This document shows positions 26,126-34,165 of a stretch of 64,000 nucleotides of DNA, piece after piece; the first letter of the stretch is position 1, and every line of letters begins with the position of its first letter. Under the pieces are notes generated by a model. It was not told the DNA's origin. It saw only the letters and a program-made list of their open reading frames with translations, and searched no databases. The DNA lies in the NCBI RefSeq assembly GCF_023238205.1, contig NZ_CP096659.1, positions 2,931,626 to 2,995,625 on the forward strand, written 5' to 3'. Made by a program: the position numbers and the translations under genes. Source of the stretch: Halorussus limi. GTDB taxonomy: Archaea > Halobacteriota > Halobacteria > Halobacteriales > Haladaptataceae.

Positions 26126-26841
26126 CTGTCTCCAGCGCGTTCGAGACTCTTCAGTAGTTTCTGCCGTCGCGTCGGGGCGAATAGTCCGCTCTCCTCGCAG
26201 TTTTCGTACAGCCAGGGGCCGGCCTCCGGGACGGCCTCGTCGCTCACACCGAACCAGTAACTGCCCGATGACGACTCGGCGATATCGCTCGCGGGTGCGT
26301 CCGGTGGAATTCTGTCGAGGAGACCTCGGACGGATTCGAGGAGCTGTCGGTCGTCGTGGACGAACGATATGCCGACGGAGCCCTGCTCCGTCGAGCCTCC
26401 GCTCTCTTCGCTCGCGGAGACGCCGACCGTCTCGGCATCGCTCTTGAAACAGACCGTGCCACATCCCTCGAGTAGTCCCCGGAGGAGCTGGCGCTCGTAC
26501 CCCTCGAAGGCGTCCAAGCGGTACCCGCCGGGGTCGCCGCTCATGGGGAGCCCGAACGCCGCGGCTGCGCGTTCTGCCACGCCACCGAAGACTTGTATCG
26601 TGTACTCGTCCTCCGTGCGCGTGATGGCCGTGTCGTGGGCGTACTCGCGTTCGACGATACGGTGGTCGACCTGTTCGTCGCCAGCAATAGCCGCGAGTCG
26701 GCGAGCGGCCGTCTCGTCGTTCGCGCGGACGGTGAGACAGCCCTCTTCGAGGTCGCCATCGCCGATGGCTCGCCCCCAGAAGTACGCGGTTTCCGGGTGT
26801 CTCGCGAGCAGGTCCGCCGGAGTACCGGTCTCCATCGACAT
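26122..26841 (-). CDS. LAGLIDADG-like protein of the cob operon, unknown role
   Basis: A 239-aa protein with two matched segments, YFWGRAIGDGDL near residue 20 and LLRGLLEGCGTV near 115. Their spacing and pattern recall the paired LAGLIDADG helices of homing-endonuclease-like folds (also found in WhiA). The catalytic acid positions are only partly kept (GDGD, EGCG). It is translationally coupled on both sides: a 1-nt overlap with the ferredoxin stop and 4 nt with cbiX. The position implies a role in corrin synthesis or control rather than mobility. Confidence 0.65.
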   Translation of the reverse strand: MSMETGTPADLLARHPETAYFWGRAIGDGDLEEGCLTVRANDETAARRLAAIAGDEQVDHRIVEREYAHDTAITRTEDEYTIQVFGGVAERAAAAFGLPMSGDPGGYRLDAFEGYERQLLRGLLEGCGTVCFKSDAETVGVSASEESGGSTEQGSVGISFVHDDRQLLESVRGLLDRIPPDAPASDIAESSSGSYWFGVSDEAVPEAGPWLYENCEESGLFAPTRRQKLLKSLERAGDR

Positions 26842-27110
26842 CAGCACTCCTCCACGGTGATTGCGCCCGGCGGACAGGCAGTGGCCGCCTGTCGCGCCTC
26901 GTCGGCGCGATCGTCGTCGAACTCCGCGACTATCCGTCCGTCTTCCTCGCGGATGATACCCTCGTCGGTCCCGCTCGGCGGGACAGGGTCCGACGCCGGA
27001 TCAATCGTCGCCAATCCGTCCTCGCCCTCAACGAAACGCGGGTCCCGCGTGAGGCAGGCGAAGATTCCCTCGCACGCGTCCTTGTCGACGATAATTCGGT
27101 AGCCGGTCAT
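26841..27110 (-). CDS. Ferredoxin of the cob operon
   Basis: An 89-aa ferredoxin-like protein with DKDACEGIFAC near the N terminus (Cys13, Cys19) and ACPPGAI near the C terminus, about 70 residues later. Three cysteines in this spacing suit a single [3Fe-4S] or incomplete [4Fe-4S] cluster, as in cytochrome-P450-type ferredoxins. It probably supplies electrons to a step of ring synthesis, for example ring contraction by CbiH or a missing reductase. It lies 3 nt after cbiH1. Confidence 0.85.
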   Translation of the reverse strand: MTGYRIIVDKDACEGIFACLTRDPRFVEGEDGLATIDPASDPVPPSGTDEGIIREEDGRIVAEFDDDRADEARQAATACPPGAITVEEC

Positions 27111-27113
27111 GGT

Positions 27114-28097
27114 TCAGTAATCGTACTTGCTCTCGTACCCGCGCGGGGTCACCATGCGGTCGTCCCAGACGTACGTGTCCTCGTTGCCGACGAGAATCGT
27201 CGTCGTCATGTCTACGAGGTCGGTCTCGCCGAGCTCTTCGAGGTCGCCGAGCTCGACGATTTCGGCCCGCTCATCGTCTCGGCCTGCTCCGTGAACTATG
27301 CCGACCGGTGTCTCGGGGTCGCGATGTTCCAGCAGTATCTCGCAGCACTTCTCGAAGTTCTCCCGGCGCTTGCGACTCCACGGGTTATAGATGGTGATGG
27401 TGAATCCCTCCTTCGCGGCGGCGTGGAGGCGCGACTCGATGGTCGGCATCGGCGTCAGGTGGTCCGACAGCGAGATACTGACGGTGTCGTTGACGAGCGG
27501 TGCGCCGACCCGCGCCGCACACGACTGGGCCGCCGGAACGCCGGGGACGACCTCGAAGTCGAGCGTGCTGGCCGTCGCGCCTTTGGATTCCACGATTTCG
27601 AGCGCGAGACCGCCGAGCGCGTACACGTTCGGGTCTCCGCTGCCGACGATGGCGACGTGGTTCCCCGCGAGCGCGCGGTCGACCGCCTCCTCGGTGCGCG
27701 AGACTTCGCCGCACATCGGCGTGTCGTACAGCTCGTCCGCGGCCTCGGTGATCTCGTCGGGCAGGAGTTCGATGTACGTCGTGTAGCCGACGATGTGTTC
27801 GGCCTCGTGCAGTGCCACCCGGGCGCGCTGGGTCATCCCCTCCGCGTGACCCGGGCCGAGCCCGACCGCGACGAGCCTGCCGGGGTCGGCGTCGAAGTCG
27901 TCGACGGTCGCACCGACTTCTTCTTCGGTCGATTCGTTCGTCGAACCACCGCAACTCGAACTCGAGGACGAGTCGGACTCCGACCCGCCGCACTTCGACG
28001 ATGTCTCTTCAGCGGCCGTCGACCCGCCGCACTTCGATTCGGTGGTGTCCGTCTTCGATGCTCCGCACTTCGACTCGGTAGTGTCGTCCGTACTCAT
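27114..28097 (-). CDS. cbiH: CbiH-type precorrin-3B C17-methyltransferase with CGGS-repeat N terminus
   Basis: Ring-contracting C17 methyltransferase. The SAM-dependent core starts near residue 74 (LVAVGLGPGHAEGMTQRA), with VGSGDPNVYALGG, VPGVPAAQS and a C-terminal TPRGYESKYDY. The first ~55 residues are very unusual: a Ser/Thr/Glu-rich stretch carrying four CG motifs (KCGAS, KCGGS, KCGGS, SCGGS) in imperfect tandem repeat. These could bind metal (cobalt, iron) or be redox switches. A second cbiH follows upstream, so ring contraction is encoded twice. Confidence 0.9.
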   Translation of the reverse strand: MSTDDTTESKCGASKTDTTESKCGGSTAAEETSSKCGGSESDSSSSSSCGGSTNESTEEEVGATVDDFDADPGRLVAVGLGPGHAEGMTQRARVALHEAEHIVGYTTYIELLPDEITEAADELYDTPMCGEVSRTEEAVDRALAGNHVAIVGSGDPNVYALGGLALEIVESKGATASTLDFEVVPGVPAAQSCAARVGAPLVNDTVSISLSDHLTPMPTIESRLHAAAKEGFTITIYNPWSRKRRENFEKCCEILLEHRDPETPVGIVHGAGRDDERAEIVELGDLEELGETDLVDMTTTILVGNEDTYVWDDRMVTPRGYESKYDY

Positions 28098-28099
28098 TG

Positions 28100-29002
28100 T
28101 TAGAAGTCGTCGACGTCACGCCCGCCGCGCGGGGTGACGAGATGCTTTCCGTGGTCGTTCTCCCAGACGTTCGTTTCGTGATTGCCGACGAGAATGGAGG
28201 TGCCCATCCCGCCGACCTTGTCGTCGTGGTCGTTCGCCTCTCGCAGCGTCGTGATGGTGTGGTTCTCACCGTCCTGATTTCGACCCGTATCGCCGCGACT
28301 AGCGTCGTTGAAGATGGCGACCGGAACGTCGTCGGCGCGCTCCTCGCGGATGACGTCGATCGCCCGCTGGTAATCCCGCCAACAGTTGTACAAGACGATG
28401 ACGAACCCGCTGATCGCGGCTGCGCGCAACTTCTCCTCGATTTCGTTCCAGCCGCGCCACTTGTCCGACAGCGAAATCGTACAGAAGTCGTTCGACAGCG
28501 GTGCACCGAGGTTCGCCGCACCGCCGAGCGCCGCGGTCACGCCGGGCACGACTTCGATGGGGACGTCGTACGCCTCGTCTTCTTCCGCCATGAGATACAG
28601 AAGGTCGCTTTTTCCGTACACGTTCGGATCGCCGCCCGAGACGTGGGCGACGTCCTCTCCGTCACGGACGCGCTCGAAGGCCTCGCGGGCGAGTTCGATC
28701 TGTCGCCCCATCGTCGACCGAACGATCTCCTGCTGGGTCCCGTCCGGTCGGGCGGCGACACTTCCGTCAGATCCGGTCTGACGACGTGCCGAGCGAGACT
28801 CGGCACCGCCATCGGTGACGGCATCCTCCGGCGGAAGCGTGCCGTCGCGCCGGAGGAAATCCTGATAGAGGTTCGACGCGATGACGCAGTCCGCGTTGGC
28901 GATGACGTCCTTCGCACGCTGAGTCATAGCGTGTGGAAGCCCGGGACCGATACCGACGACGTAGAGCGTTCCCATCTCGCCCGTATTTTGGTGGTCACTC
29001 AT
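28100..29002 (-). CDS. cbiH: CbiH paralogue, precorrin-3B C17-methyltransferase
   Basis: A 300-aa tetrapyrrole methylase with VVGIGPGLPHAMTQRA, VSGGDPNVYGKSD, VPGVTAALGGAANLGAPL and a TPRGGRDVDDF end, closest to CbiH/CobJ. An insert of about 40 residues (rich in Gly, Arg, Asp) interrupts the region after LRRDG. It lies 2 nt upstream of the other cbiH. The two copies differ clearly in sequence, so they may act at different steps or one may serve another methylation, for example the C1 step for which no CbiD is seen. Confidence 0.9.
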   Translation of the reverse strand: MSDHQNTGEMGTLYVVGIGPGLPHAMTQRAKDVIANADCVIASNLYQDFLRRDGTLPPEDAVTDGGAESRSARRQTGSDGSVAARPDGTQQEIVRSTMGRQIELAREAFERVRDGEDVAHVSGGDPNVYGKSDLLYLMAEEDEAYDVPIEVVPGVTAALGGAANLGAPLSNDFCTISLSDKWRGWNEIEEKLRAAAISGFVIVLYNCWRDYQRAIDVIREERADDVPVAIFNDASRGDTGRNQDGENHTITTLREANDHDDKVGGMGTSILVGNHETNVWENDHGKHLVTPRGGRDVDDF

Positions 29003-29003
29003 A

Positions 29004-29984
29004 TTACCGCCCCACCGCGACCGTCACCGCGTCTTCGAACCGCTCTTTCTCCCGAGCGAGCTCGTGTTCCCGGCCGCCTGCGATGGCCGACGCCTCGGCG
29101 ATTCCCGGCCACCCGATGAGTTCCTTGGAGCGCGACGGCGAGGGGCCCTCGAACCCTTCCAAGGTCTCCCTTTCGAATAGGACGACGCCGAGACCCGTTT
29201 CCTGTGCTGCCTCGTAGAGTCCTTCTTCGTCCTCCTTTCTGGTCCCGGTGGCGACGAAGTCCACGTCGTCGAAATCCAGATTCAGGTCGTCGAGTGCGGT
29301 TTCCCACGCGTCGAGCACCTGTTCGGACTCCACGCCCGAGACGGTGCCCGTTCCGAGAACCACACCGTCGTTTCCGTTGCGCTTTAGAACGGTCACGTCG
29401 TCGTCGACGAGCACCGCACGCGGTCCATCGAGACGGGTGACGGGGCCGAGTTCGTCGTTCAGGACAGCGAGGTTGGTCGCGACCGTGGAGTCGCCGTTGA
29501 CAACGTGGGCGTCTAGTGCCTTCGCCTTGCTTTCGACGCCCTGCTTGCCTGCGGCTTCGCTCGCCGTGGTCATTGCCGGGACCGCACCCATCTCCGAGAG
29601 GTCGTGAGCGACCTGATTAGCGCCGTGGTGGCCGCCCGTGATGGGAATAGCCCACGTGAGTTCTTCGTCGATGACGACGATGGCGGGGTCCTCCCACTTG
29701 TCGTCGAGCAGGGGTGCCGTCTTCCGCATCGCAATGCCGGAAGCCATGAGGCCGACGAAGCAGTCGTACTCGCCCCAAAGTTCGGCGAACACGTCGCCGT
29801 GATACTCGACGATGTCTACGCGGTCGTACTCGTCGCCGATCCCGTCCTTGATCTCGCGAGCGGTCTCGAGCTTACGTTCGAAGCTGATGATAGCTATCTC
29901 GTCTGCCACCTCGCCGTCGGAGTCCGGCGTGGAACAGTGGCCGCCCGATTCGCCCGATTCCGTCTCCTCTGTTTCGGTACTCAT
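29004..29984 (-). CDS. cbiG: CbiG, cobalt-precorrin-5A hydrolase
   Basis: Opens the delta-lactone of cobalt-precorrin-5A with loss of acetaldehyde, the step that defines the anaerobic route. The 326-aa protein shows the CbiG core (CFVGLMASGIAMRKTAPLL, ITGGHHGAN) in the N-terminal and central parts and the C-terminal VLGTGTVSGVE and FVATGTRKEDEEGL region. An acidic leader with a short Cys/His patch precedes it. It lies between cbiF and cbiH2 with gaps of 1-2 nt. Confidence 0.94.
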   Translation of the reverse strand: MSTETEETESGESGGHCSTPDSDGEVADEIAIISFERKLETAREIKDGIGDEYDRVDIVEYHGDVFAELWGEYDCFVGLMASGIAMRKTAPLLDDKWEDPAIVVIDEELTWAIPITGGHHGANQVAHDLSEMGAVPAMTTASEAAGKQGVESKAKALDAHVVNGDSTVATNLAVLNDELGPVTRLDGPRAVLVDDDVTVLKRNGNDGVVLGTGTVSGVESEQVLDAWETALDDLNLDFDDVDFVATGTRKEDEEGLYEAAQETGLGVVLFERETLEGFEGPSPSRSKELIGWPGIAEASAIAGGREHELAREKERFEDAVTVAVGR

Positions 29985-29986
29985 GA

Positions 29987-30853
29987 TTAGTCGTCTGCTT
30001 CGCTTTCGTTCGAACCGCCATTCGCCCAGTCACCGTACAGGTAGGAGCGCTCGTACCCCGTTCCCTGTGCTGCTTCGCCGATAACGACGAGCGCGGAGGC
30101 ACGATACCCCGCCGCGTCCACCTTCTCGCCAATGGTTGCGATTGTTCCCTCTATGACGTCTTCGTCCGGCCAAGATGCGTGGTAGATGACGGTGACCGGC
30201 GTGTCCGGGTCGTGTCCCTCGGCCAACAGCCGGTCCATCGTCTCGTCGACCGCGTGCGTCCCGAGATAGATGCAGGTCGTCACGTCGCCCATCTCGACGA
30301 ACTCGCCGATGTGGTCCTCGTCGGGGTCGAGGGTCTTGCCTTGCGGCCGAGTGAACGCGACGTGGTTCGCCACGCCGTTCAGCGTGAGCTGCGTTCGGAG
30401 CGTGGCGCTCGCCGCGAACGCCGAGGTCACGCCCGGAACGATGTACGTCGGAACGCCTTCGTGTTCCAGCGCGTCCATCTGCTCCAGTGCCGCGCCGTAA
30501 ACCGCGGGATCACCGCTGTGAAGGCGGACCACGTTACGTCCGTTCCGGTAGGCGTCCCTCATCAGCGGAATCAGTTCTTCGAGGTCCTTGCCGACGCTCG
30601 AGACCTGCTCGGCGTCCGCACAGTACTCCTCGAGGAGTTCACTGTTCACGAGCGACCCTGCATGAACGACGAGGTCCGCTGCTTCGACCAGTTCGCGACC
30701 CGTGACCGTCAGCAGCCCCGGATCGCCCGGTCCGGCGCCGATGAACGGAACCCCTTCCTGCACCTCACCCGCTGTGCGCTCGGAAATGCGGGAATCGCGC
30801 TGTCGAGTCCGAGTGGCCGACTCCGCATCGATGGCGTCTTGCGGGTCAGTCAT
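29987..30853 (-). CDS. cbiF: CbiF, cobalt-precorrin-4 C11-methyltransferase
   Basis: S-adenosylmethionine-dependent methylation at C11. The 288-aa protein has VPFIGAGPGDPGLLTVTGRELVEAADLVVHAGSLV, VRLHSGDPAVYGA and YIVPGVTSAFAASA, diagnostic for CbiF/CobM. A polar leader of about 33 residues and a C-terminal YLYGDWANGG complete it. The start overlaps cbiL by 8 nt, and it precedes cbiG, which uses its product. Confidence 0.95.
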   Translation of the reverse strand: MTDPQDAIDAESATRTRQRDSRISERTAGEVQEGVPFIGAGPGDPGLLTVTGRELVEAADLVVHAGSLVNSELLEEYCADAEQVSSVGKDLEELIPLMRDAYRNGRNVVRLHSGDPAVYGAALEQMDALEHEGVPTYIVPGVTSAFAASATLRTQLTLNGVANHVAFTRPQGKTLDPDEDHIGEFVEMGDVTTCIYLGTHAVDETMDRLLAEGHDPDTPVTVIYHASWPDEDVIEGTIATIGEKVDAAGYRASALVVIGEAAQGTGYERSYLYGDWANGGSNESEADD

Positions 30854-31610
30854 CCGACGTCACCTCCGGAGGTACGTCGCCGTGCGCCTCGCCCTCCGCG
30901 CGTTCTCGCATCGCCGCGTCGACGCTCGTTTCGAACTGCGCGGTCGCCGGTTCGTACTCGACCTCGTGCTTCTCGGCGTAGGCTAGCGTGTAGTAGTCTC
31001 GTTCAACGACTACCTCCGGGTCCTCAGTCACGAGCGTCTCCCCCTGTTCCATGAACAGGCGACGACCGTACACTACGTCGTACCCCGCGTCGACGAGTTT
31101 CTCGTGAGTCGCCGGAGCATCAGTGACCTTGAACAGAATCATCCGATCCGGGCCCGTCGGGGCCGCACCCCGCGCGGCCTCGTGGAGTGCGAGGCTCATT
31201 CCCGACGAGATTTCGACGCCGAGGGCAGTCGCGAACGCGGTGACTGCACTCACTCCCGGGACGATTTCGGTGTCGACCTCCGGGTGGAACGCCGACATCG
31301 TGCGTCGGAGGTGACCGAACGTCGAGTAGACGTTCGGATCACCCAAGGTGACGAACACCGCGGTTTCGTCACGCGCCCGCGATGCGATTTCGTCGGCGGC
31401 TTCTTTCCAGGCCCGCCGAAGTTCGTCCTCGTCGCGAGTCATGGGGAAGTCCACATCGCCGATGCGGTCTTCCGGCACGTGCTCGGTCGCCACCGACCGA
31501 GAGAGTCGCCCCGGGGAGTAAACGACGTCCGCCTCTTCGAGGACGCGTTGCCCCTTGACGGTGACGAGGTCGGCGTCTCCGGGTCCGAGACCGACTCCGT
31601 ATAGGCTCAT
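30846..31610 (-). CDS. cbiL: CbiL, cobalt-factor-II/precorrin-2 C20-methyltransferase
   Basis: S-adenosylmethionine-dependent methylation at C20. The 254-aa protein starts directly with SLYGVGLGPGDADLVTVKGQRVLEEADVVYSPG, and has VFVTLGDPNVYSTFGHL and IVPGVSAVTAFATALG, as in CbiL/CobI. It overlaps cbiT by 4 nt and cbiF by 8 nt, so it is tightly coupled in the operon. Confidence 0.95.
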   Translation of the reverse strand: MSLYGVGLGPGDADLVTVKGQRVLEEADVVYSPGRLSRSVATEHVPEDRIGDVDFPMTRDEDELRRAWKEAADEIASRARDETAVFVTLGDPNVYSTFGHLRRTMSAFHPEVDTEIVPGVSAVTAFATALGVEISSGMSLALHEAARGAAPTGPDRMILFKVTDAPATHEKLVDAGYDVVYGRRLFMEQGETLVTEDPEVVVERDYYTLAYAEKHEVEYEPATAQFETSVDAAMRERAEGEAHGDVPPEVTSDD

Positions 31611-32221
31611 CGCTTTCCCCCGTCTCGTTTCGAGAGACTTCGTTTTGCGCCGGTCGGTTCACCGCCGTCTGTCGCGACTTCGTTCGAACTACCGACCAAC
31701 ATGTAGACGGGGTTGTCAGAGTCGAAGCTGGTCGCACCGGCCAACTGGTACCCGTGACTCACCTGTAACTGGACGACTTCGTCGAGGAGGTTGCGCTCGC
31801 GGAACGCCTCGGTCGCTGCACCGGCGACTTCGAGTCTGGAGACGTTCATCACGACGCGGTCGATACCGGCTTCGACAGCGTGGTCGAGGACCGACTCGTA
31901 GTTCCTGCTTCCGCCGATGAATAGCGCGTCTGCGTCCTCCGGCAGTCCGTCCGGGGCCTCCACTTCACGGAGCGTGACGTCCGCAGAGACTTCGTTCGCT
32001 GCCAGGTTCTTGCGACTGACCTCCAGCCGTTCCGGTTTCCGTTCGATCGCAGTGACCCGCTCGGCGCGACGGGCGGCCTCGATGGTGACCGCACCGGTGC
32101 AAGAACCGACCTCGGCGAAGTGGTCGGTCGGCGCCAAGTCGAGTTTGCTGTGAAGGACCGCCCGAACCTCGGGTTTGGTCGGGCCCGCCTTCGCATCGTG
32201 TGGAAGTACTGTTCTCGCCAT
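31607..32221 (-). CDS. cbiT: CbiT, cobalt-precorrin-6B C15-methyltransferase (decarboxylating)
   Basis: Class I SAM methyltransferase that methylates C15 and removes the C12 acetate carboxyl. The 204-aa protein has the motif I region FAEVGSCTGAVTIEAAR and ALFIGGSRN, both typical of CbiT. It is the first gene of the 11-gene leftward operon. The ATG at 32221 is preferred to a TTG 12 nt upstream. An inverted repeat spans the region right upstream of the start, shared with the divergent regulator gene. Confidence 0.93.
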   Translation of the reverse strand: MARTVLPHDAKAGPTKPEVRAVLHSKLDLAPTDHFAEVGSCTGAVTIEAARRAERVTAIERKPERLEVSRKNLAANEVSADVTLREVEAPDGLPEDADALFIGGSRNYESVLDHAVEAGIDRVVMNVSRLEVAGAATEAFRERNLLDEVVQLQVSHGYQLAGATSFDSDNPVYMLVGSSNEVATDGGEPTGAKRSLSKRDGGKR

Positions 32222-32226
32222 CACCG

Positions 32227-32267
32227 AATACAACTGTCGATGCCCCTAAAACAATTTTGGTTGTATT
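32227..32267. promoter_or_regulatory. Inverted repeat between cbiT and the divergent regulator
   Basis: AATACAAC (32227-32234) and GTTGTATT (32260-32267) form a perfect 8-bp inverted repeat with a 25-bp spacer, and TTTTGGTT (32255-32262) overlaps the right arm. The left arm lies 6 bp upstream of the cbiT ATG, so a bound dimer would block the main cob operon. The product of the gene at 32370 is the obvious candidate to bind here. Binding is inferred. Confidence 0.5.
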
Positions 32268-32369
32268 ACCTCAATCTCGGTTTCTTTATTGAGCCGACTT
32301 CCGTCGACAAGAGCAACCTCATCGAGGTTAAGGCAAAGATACTTGAGTTATCGGGACTCACAGTCGATA

Positions 32370-33182
32370 ATGACAAAAGAAATGGATGCGTCCGACGGCT
32401 CTGGCGTTCTACAGAGCAAGCGGAACGCCACTCGATATCAAATCTTGGTTCAGATCGCTGAACGTCAGCCAGCGGTGAGCCAGCAAGAAATCGCCGACGA
32501 CATCGGCATCACCTCGCAGGCCGTGAGCGATTATCTCCGGGATCTGATCGAACAGGGGTACGTCAAAAAGCACGGCCGCGGACGATACGAGGTCACCAAG
32601 CAGGGCGTCGACTGGCTCATCTCGCAAACCGACGACCTCCGGGATTTCGTCCGTCACGTTTCGGAGGACGTAATCGGGCAGGTCGAAATCGAAACTGCGC
32701 TCGCGACGACGGCAATCGACGAAGGGCAGACGGTGTCGCTTTCGATGCGGGGCGGCGTTCTCCGAGCCACGCCGGGCGAAACCGCAGATGCAACCGCAGT
32801 TGCAGTTACGGACGCGGAGAAAGGACAGGACGTCGGCGTCACCGACTTCGAGGGCGTCCTTGACTACGACGTGGGGAGAGTGACTGTAATCTCGGTTCCG
32901 CAGGTTCAGGACGGAGGAAGCGCGGAGGTAGACTCCGCTACGGTTTCCGGCCACGTCGAAACCCACGACCTTCTGGTGACGTCTGGTACCGAAGCACTGG
33001 CCGTCGTCGAATCGACGAACCACGAGCCGGACGTTCGTTTCGGGACTCCGCTTGCGGTACAGGAAGCCGCCACGAAAGGACTGGACGTGCTGTTACTCGC
33101 CGTTACGAGCGAGCTTTCCACGCACACCGACAAACTCCGAGAGCAGAACATCAGTTACGAGGTAGTCGACGCGGCAGAGTAG
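32370..33182 (+). CDS. Winged-helix transcriptional regulator divergent from the cob operon
   Basis: A 270-aa protein. Residues about 15-85 form a winged helix (ATRYQILVQIAERQPAVSQQEIADDIGITSQAVSDYLRDLIEQGYVKKHGRGRYEVT), of MarR/ArsR-like type. The C-terminal 180 residues form an alpha/beta domain of the DUF7839 type, which may sense a ligand. It starts 149 bp from cbiT on the opposite strand. It is a good candidate for the corrinoid- or cobalt-responsive regulator of the cluster; this follows from position and is not shown. Confidence 0.8.
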   Translation: MTKEMDASDGSGVLQSKRNATRYQILVQIAERQPAVSQQEIADDIGITSQAVSDYLRDLIEQGYVKKHGRGRYEVTKQGVDWLISQTDDLRDFVRHVSEDVIGQVEIETALATTAIDEGQTVSLSMRGGVLRATPGETADATAVAVTDAEKGQDVGVTDFEGVLDYDVGRVTVISVPQVQDGGSAEVDSATVSGHVETHDLLVTSGTEALAVVESTNHEPDVRFGTPLAVQEAATKGLDVLLLAVTSELSTHTDKLREQNISYEVVDAAE

Positions 33183-33204
33183 CCCAGTCGGAGAACCCAA
33201 TGAA

Positions 33205-33600
33205 CGGATTCCCTATGATGAAAGAATCACCACTTTGGAGGGGAGCTTAGCCGACATACACGGTACTGTAGCGGAGATACGGAGTACCATCGTTAGTGGA
33301 GATTTCGCGTCGACGTTCGAGTTGGCAGAACGGGATTCGCTCAGTCTTCTAGCGGCGATGATGACCGGCCCCGACAACTGTGTTTACTGGCGACCCGAAA
33401 CCCTTCAGTTGCTACGAACCGCCCGTCGTTTACGAGAGGACGGGATTCCTGTCTACTTCTCGGCGGACACCGATGCGACGGCGTATCTCAATACGACAGC
33501 TGAATTCGCAGAAGACGTCGCGAAGGGAGTCGAATCGTTGGGCATCGAATCCCGCATTTAGCGAGTCAGGGGCGGTGCCGAAGTTCTCCGGTCGCACTCG
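33205..33600 (+). pseudogene. Remnant of phosphomevalonate/diphosphomevalonate decarboxylase (mvaD)
   Basis: The frame from about 33238 to 33561 reads SLADIHGTVAEIRSTI, FELAERDSLSLLAAMMTG, CVYWRPETLQLLRTAR and VYFSADTDATAYLNTTAE, the C-terminal third of haloarchaeal mevalonate-pathway decarboxylases. Just upstream another frame gives KESPLW, so there is a frameshift near 33235. The first two thirds, with the ATP-binding GHMP motifs, are missing. A TAG at 33559 stands where related proteins have Trp, and the frame continues with a GG-VL stretch past it. It is therefore non-functional; an intact copy should exist elsewhere for isoprenoid lipid synthesis. Confidence 0.7.
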
Positions 33601-33789
33601 TTCTGTTTTCGCACGAATTTCACAGAATATCTTGGATGGATAAATCGTGCCACTATCTCCTGTTAGGAATACCTCACCCGGGAGACGGAAATCGACCGAC
33701 GGGCCTTCCTGTCACCGGTCGGCCACGGAACCCCGGCGAAGGGAGGTGTCTCGCGGGGTTGGCGACATTCCCTCCAACGGCACCCATCT

Positions 33790-34052
33790 GTACCGTCGTG
33801 GGTGACGTTCGCCGTGTATCCACCGTCCTGCTCCCAGACCTATCGGTAGAACATGTCCATCCGATACGCGCGTGCTCGCACGGTCTCGACGGCGTAGTCA
33901 TCAACCAGGTCCGAATTCTTGCCGAACGTGAGAAGCCACGTGAGACACCCTTCTCGTTGAGTGCGATAATCCTTCAACTGGCGCGGATTGAGGTTCTCCT
34001 TCGCAGTCTCGGTGACGACTAGAAGATCGTCAAGGAGGTCTTGATTGTTCAC
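33790..34052 (-). pseudogene. Truncated tyrosine-recombinase (integrase) remnant
   Basis: From a GTG at 34052 the frame reads NPRQLKDYRTQREGCLTWLL, KNSDLVDDYAVETVRARAYRMDMFYR, then a TAG, then VWEQDGGYTANVTHD. That is the SAM-like N-terminal domain of haloarchaeal XerC/D-type integrases, with the stop replacing the Trp of FYRWVW. Similarity ends near 33790 and no catalytic domain follows. The start lies 114 bp from a tRNA-Glu 3' fragment, as expected for an integrase beside its att site. Confidence 0.65.
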
Positions 34053-34165
34053 ACTCGGCTCTCCTCCGGCAAACAGACCGCTGTCGGCCGAATTTTGGGT
34101 TGGCGTTCCTGCGAATCGAATTGGTCCGGCAAAACGCGAAATCGCCGGAAAGAAAGGGGTTTGGA

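Noticed and set aside
33559-33561. Amber (TAG) codons replacing Trp in both mvaD and the integrase fragment, as possible recoding
   Set aside because: Both genes have other lesions (frameshift, missing domains). Two TGG-to-TAG changes in dead genes are plausible by chance.
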